This document shows positions 63,368 to 64,000 of a stretch of 64,000 bases of DNA, piece by piece. The notes beneath the pieces were generated by a model, which saw only the letters and a program-made list of their open reading frames with translations, searched no databases and was not told where the DNA came from. A program made the position numbers and the translations under genes. The stretch comes from Candidatus Marisimplicoccus framensis (GTDB taxonomy: Bacteria > Bacteroidota > Bacteroidia > Flavobacteriales > Flavobacteriaceae), in assembly GCA_905182065.1 (NCBI GenBank), contig CAJIZN010000001.1:496001-560000 (forward strand), written 5' to 3'. How positions within the stretch are numbered: position 1 is the first letter of the stretch; each line of letters begins with the position of its first letter.

Positions 63368-64000
63368 TTGAGAATATTAGTAATATCTCAATACTTTTAT
63401 CCCGAAAATTTTCGAATTAATGACTTATGTTACGGGTTGTTAGAAAAAGGATGTAAAGTCACAGTATTTACAGGAAAACCTAATTATCCAAAAGGAAAAT
63501 TTTTCAAAGGATATGGTTATTTATCTAAAGGAGCTGAAGTCATAAATAATATTTCAGTTATAAGATCAAACCTTATACCTAGAGGTAAGGGAGGAGGTTT
63601 ATCTCTGTTTATAAACTATATTTCATTTGTAATTTTTGGAATATTTAAATTATTTTTATTGAAAGGTAAATTTGATAAAATTTTCGTATATGCTCCTTCC
63701 CCTATTACTGTTGGATTCTTAGGAATTTTAGCTTCAAAAATTTTTAAAGCTAAAACGTTATTTATGGGTTCATGATTTATGGCCAGAATCAGTTAAAGCT
63801 GCAGGAGGAGTAAATAATAAGATTATTCTTAACTAGATAAATATATGACAAATCTATTTATATTTTATGATAAAATATTAGTTCAATCTCCAAATTTCTA
63901 AGACTATTTGATTAATCAAGGGGTAGATAAAAAAAATAATTATTTTACCCTTATTATGCTGAAAGTTTTTATAAAGAAAAATAATTGATAAGTTAAAAAA
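63368..64000 (+). CDS. Glycosyltransferase (WbuB-like, FucNAc transferase candidate), 3' truncated and frameshifted
   Basis: GT4 glycosyltransferase beginning RILVISQYFYPENFRINDLC, with TGKPNYPKGKFFKGYG and GKFDKIFVYAPSPITVGFLG. I prefer TTG 63368, which starts exactly at the conserved strand; ATG 63320 adds 16 hydrophilic residues and overlaps the 2-epimerase by 38 nt. The frame breaks at 63775; a shift near 63763 gives LWVHDLWPESVKAAGG, then more shifts give DKILVQSPNF and DYLINQGVDKK. It continues past the window. After the UDP-FucNAc genes it fits the WbuB/FucNAc transferase position. Confidence 0.75.

Noticed and set aside
1-64000. CRISPR arrays, tRNA, rRNA, prophage or transposase genes
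   Set aside because: No regularly spaced repeats, no cloverleaf-like sequence in the short gaps, and no integrase or transposase motifs were found by eye.

Overview
The window reads as a compact, AT-rich chromosome segment of a marine member of the Flavobacteriia (Bacteroidota). The grounds are the SusC/FecA-type TonB proteins and stand-alone plug domains, signal peptides ending in SQ or AQ, lipoproteins, a UpxY-type NusG paralogue in front of a glycan locus, TAnnTTTG-like promoter boxes, frequent TTG starts, and almost no Shine-Dalgarno sequences. No rRNA, tRNA, CRISPR array, phage or insertion sequence was seen.

Region 1 (1-15.9 kb) holds housekeeping and amino-acid genes. It carries the end of a class A penicillin-binding protein, a GNAT acetyltransferase with one frameshift, an LpxR-like lipid A deacylase, a lipoprotein, two tandem secreted plug-domain proteins and a small helix-turn-helix protein. 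Next comes a likely N-acetyl-D-glutamate / dipeptide module: an enolase-superfamily epimerase overlapping a DUF1611 protein (DgcA/DgcN-like), a YkuK-like protein, an exported M20 amidohydrolase and a Na+:alanine symporter. A Tat-signal aminotransferase, an SSS symporter and a NupC transporter follow. Four convergent gene pairs here interlock their stop codons in the same 4-nt way.

Region 2 (15.9-24.7 kb) is about the cell surface. It has a GH16 laminarinase-like lipoprotein, a TonB receptor resembling the PQQ receptor PqqU/YncD overlapped by an exported PqqB-like protein, an M19 dipeptidase coupled to a MORN-repeat protein, and a very large Ala/Ser/Thr-rich lipoprotein ending in a strong terminator. 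Many genes here carry several single-base indels.

Region 3 (24.7-28 kb) has an O-antigen ligase/polymerase-like protein, a repeat-rich envelope protein and a WecA-type initiating transferase on the opposite strand.

Region 4 (28 kb to the end) is one co-directional surface-glycan locus of about 36 kb that continues past the window. UpxY and a GC-rich ops-like element precede it. It combines UDP-glucose dehydrogenase, an ABC flippase, PseC/PseI-type pseudaminic acid genes, a HisH-HisF-WbpG amidotransferase module, a formyltransferase, a CmoA-like and a sugar-O-methyltransferase-like protein, and a metallo-beta-lactamase protein resembling the CMP-Neu5Ac hydroxylase core. A second ulosonic-acid block follows (KdsA, CBS-only protein, HpcH/HpaI aldolase, two SDRs, KdsB). 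Then come glycosyltransferases and a UDP-L-FucNAc cassette (CapE/RmlD-like/WecB). Genes overlap by 1-23 nt or are a few bases apart, as in a single long transcript. The combination points to a glycan containing at least two ulosonic acids plus L-FucNAc; its exact structure cannot be read from sequence.

About fourteen genes are broken by single-base indels while their motifs stay intact. The pattern looks like uncorrected sequencing or assembly error rather than decay, and reconstructed reading frames are given where they could be followed.
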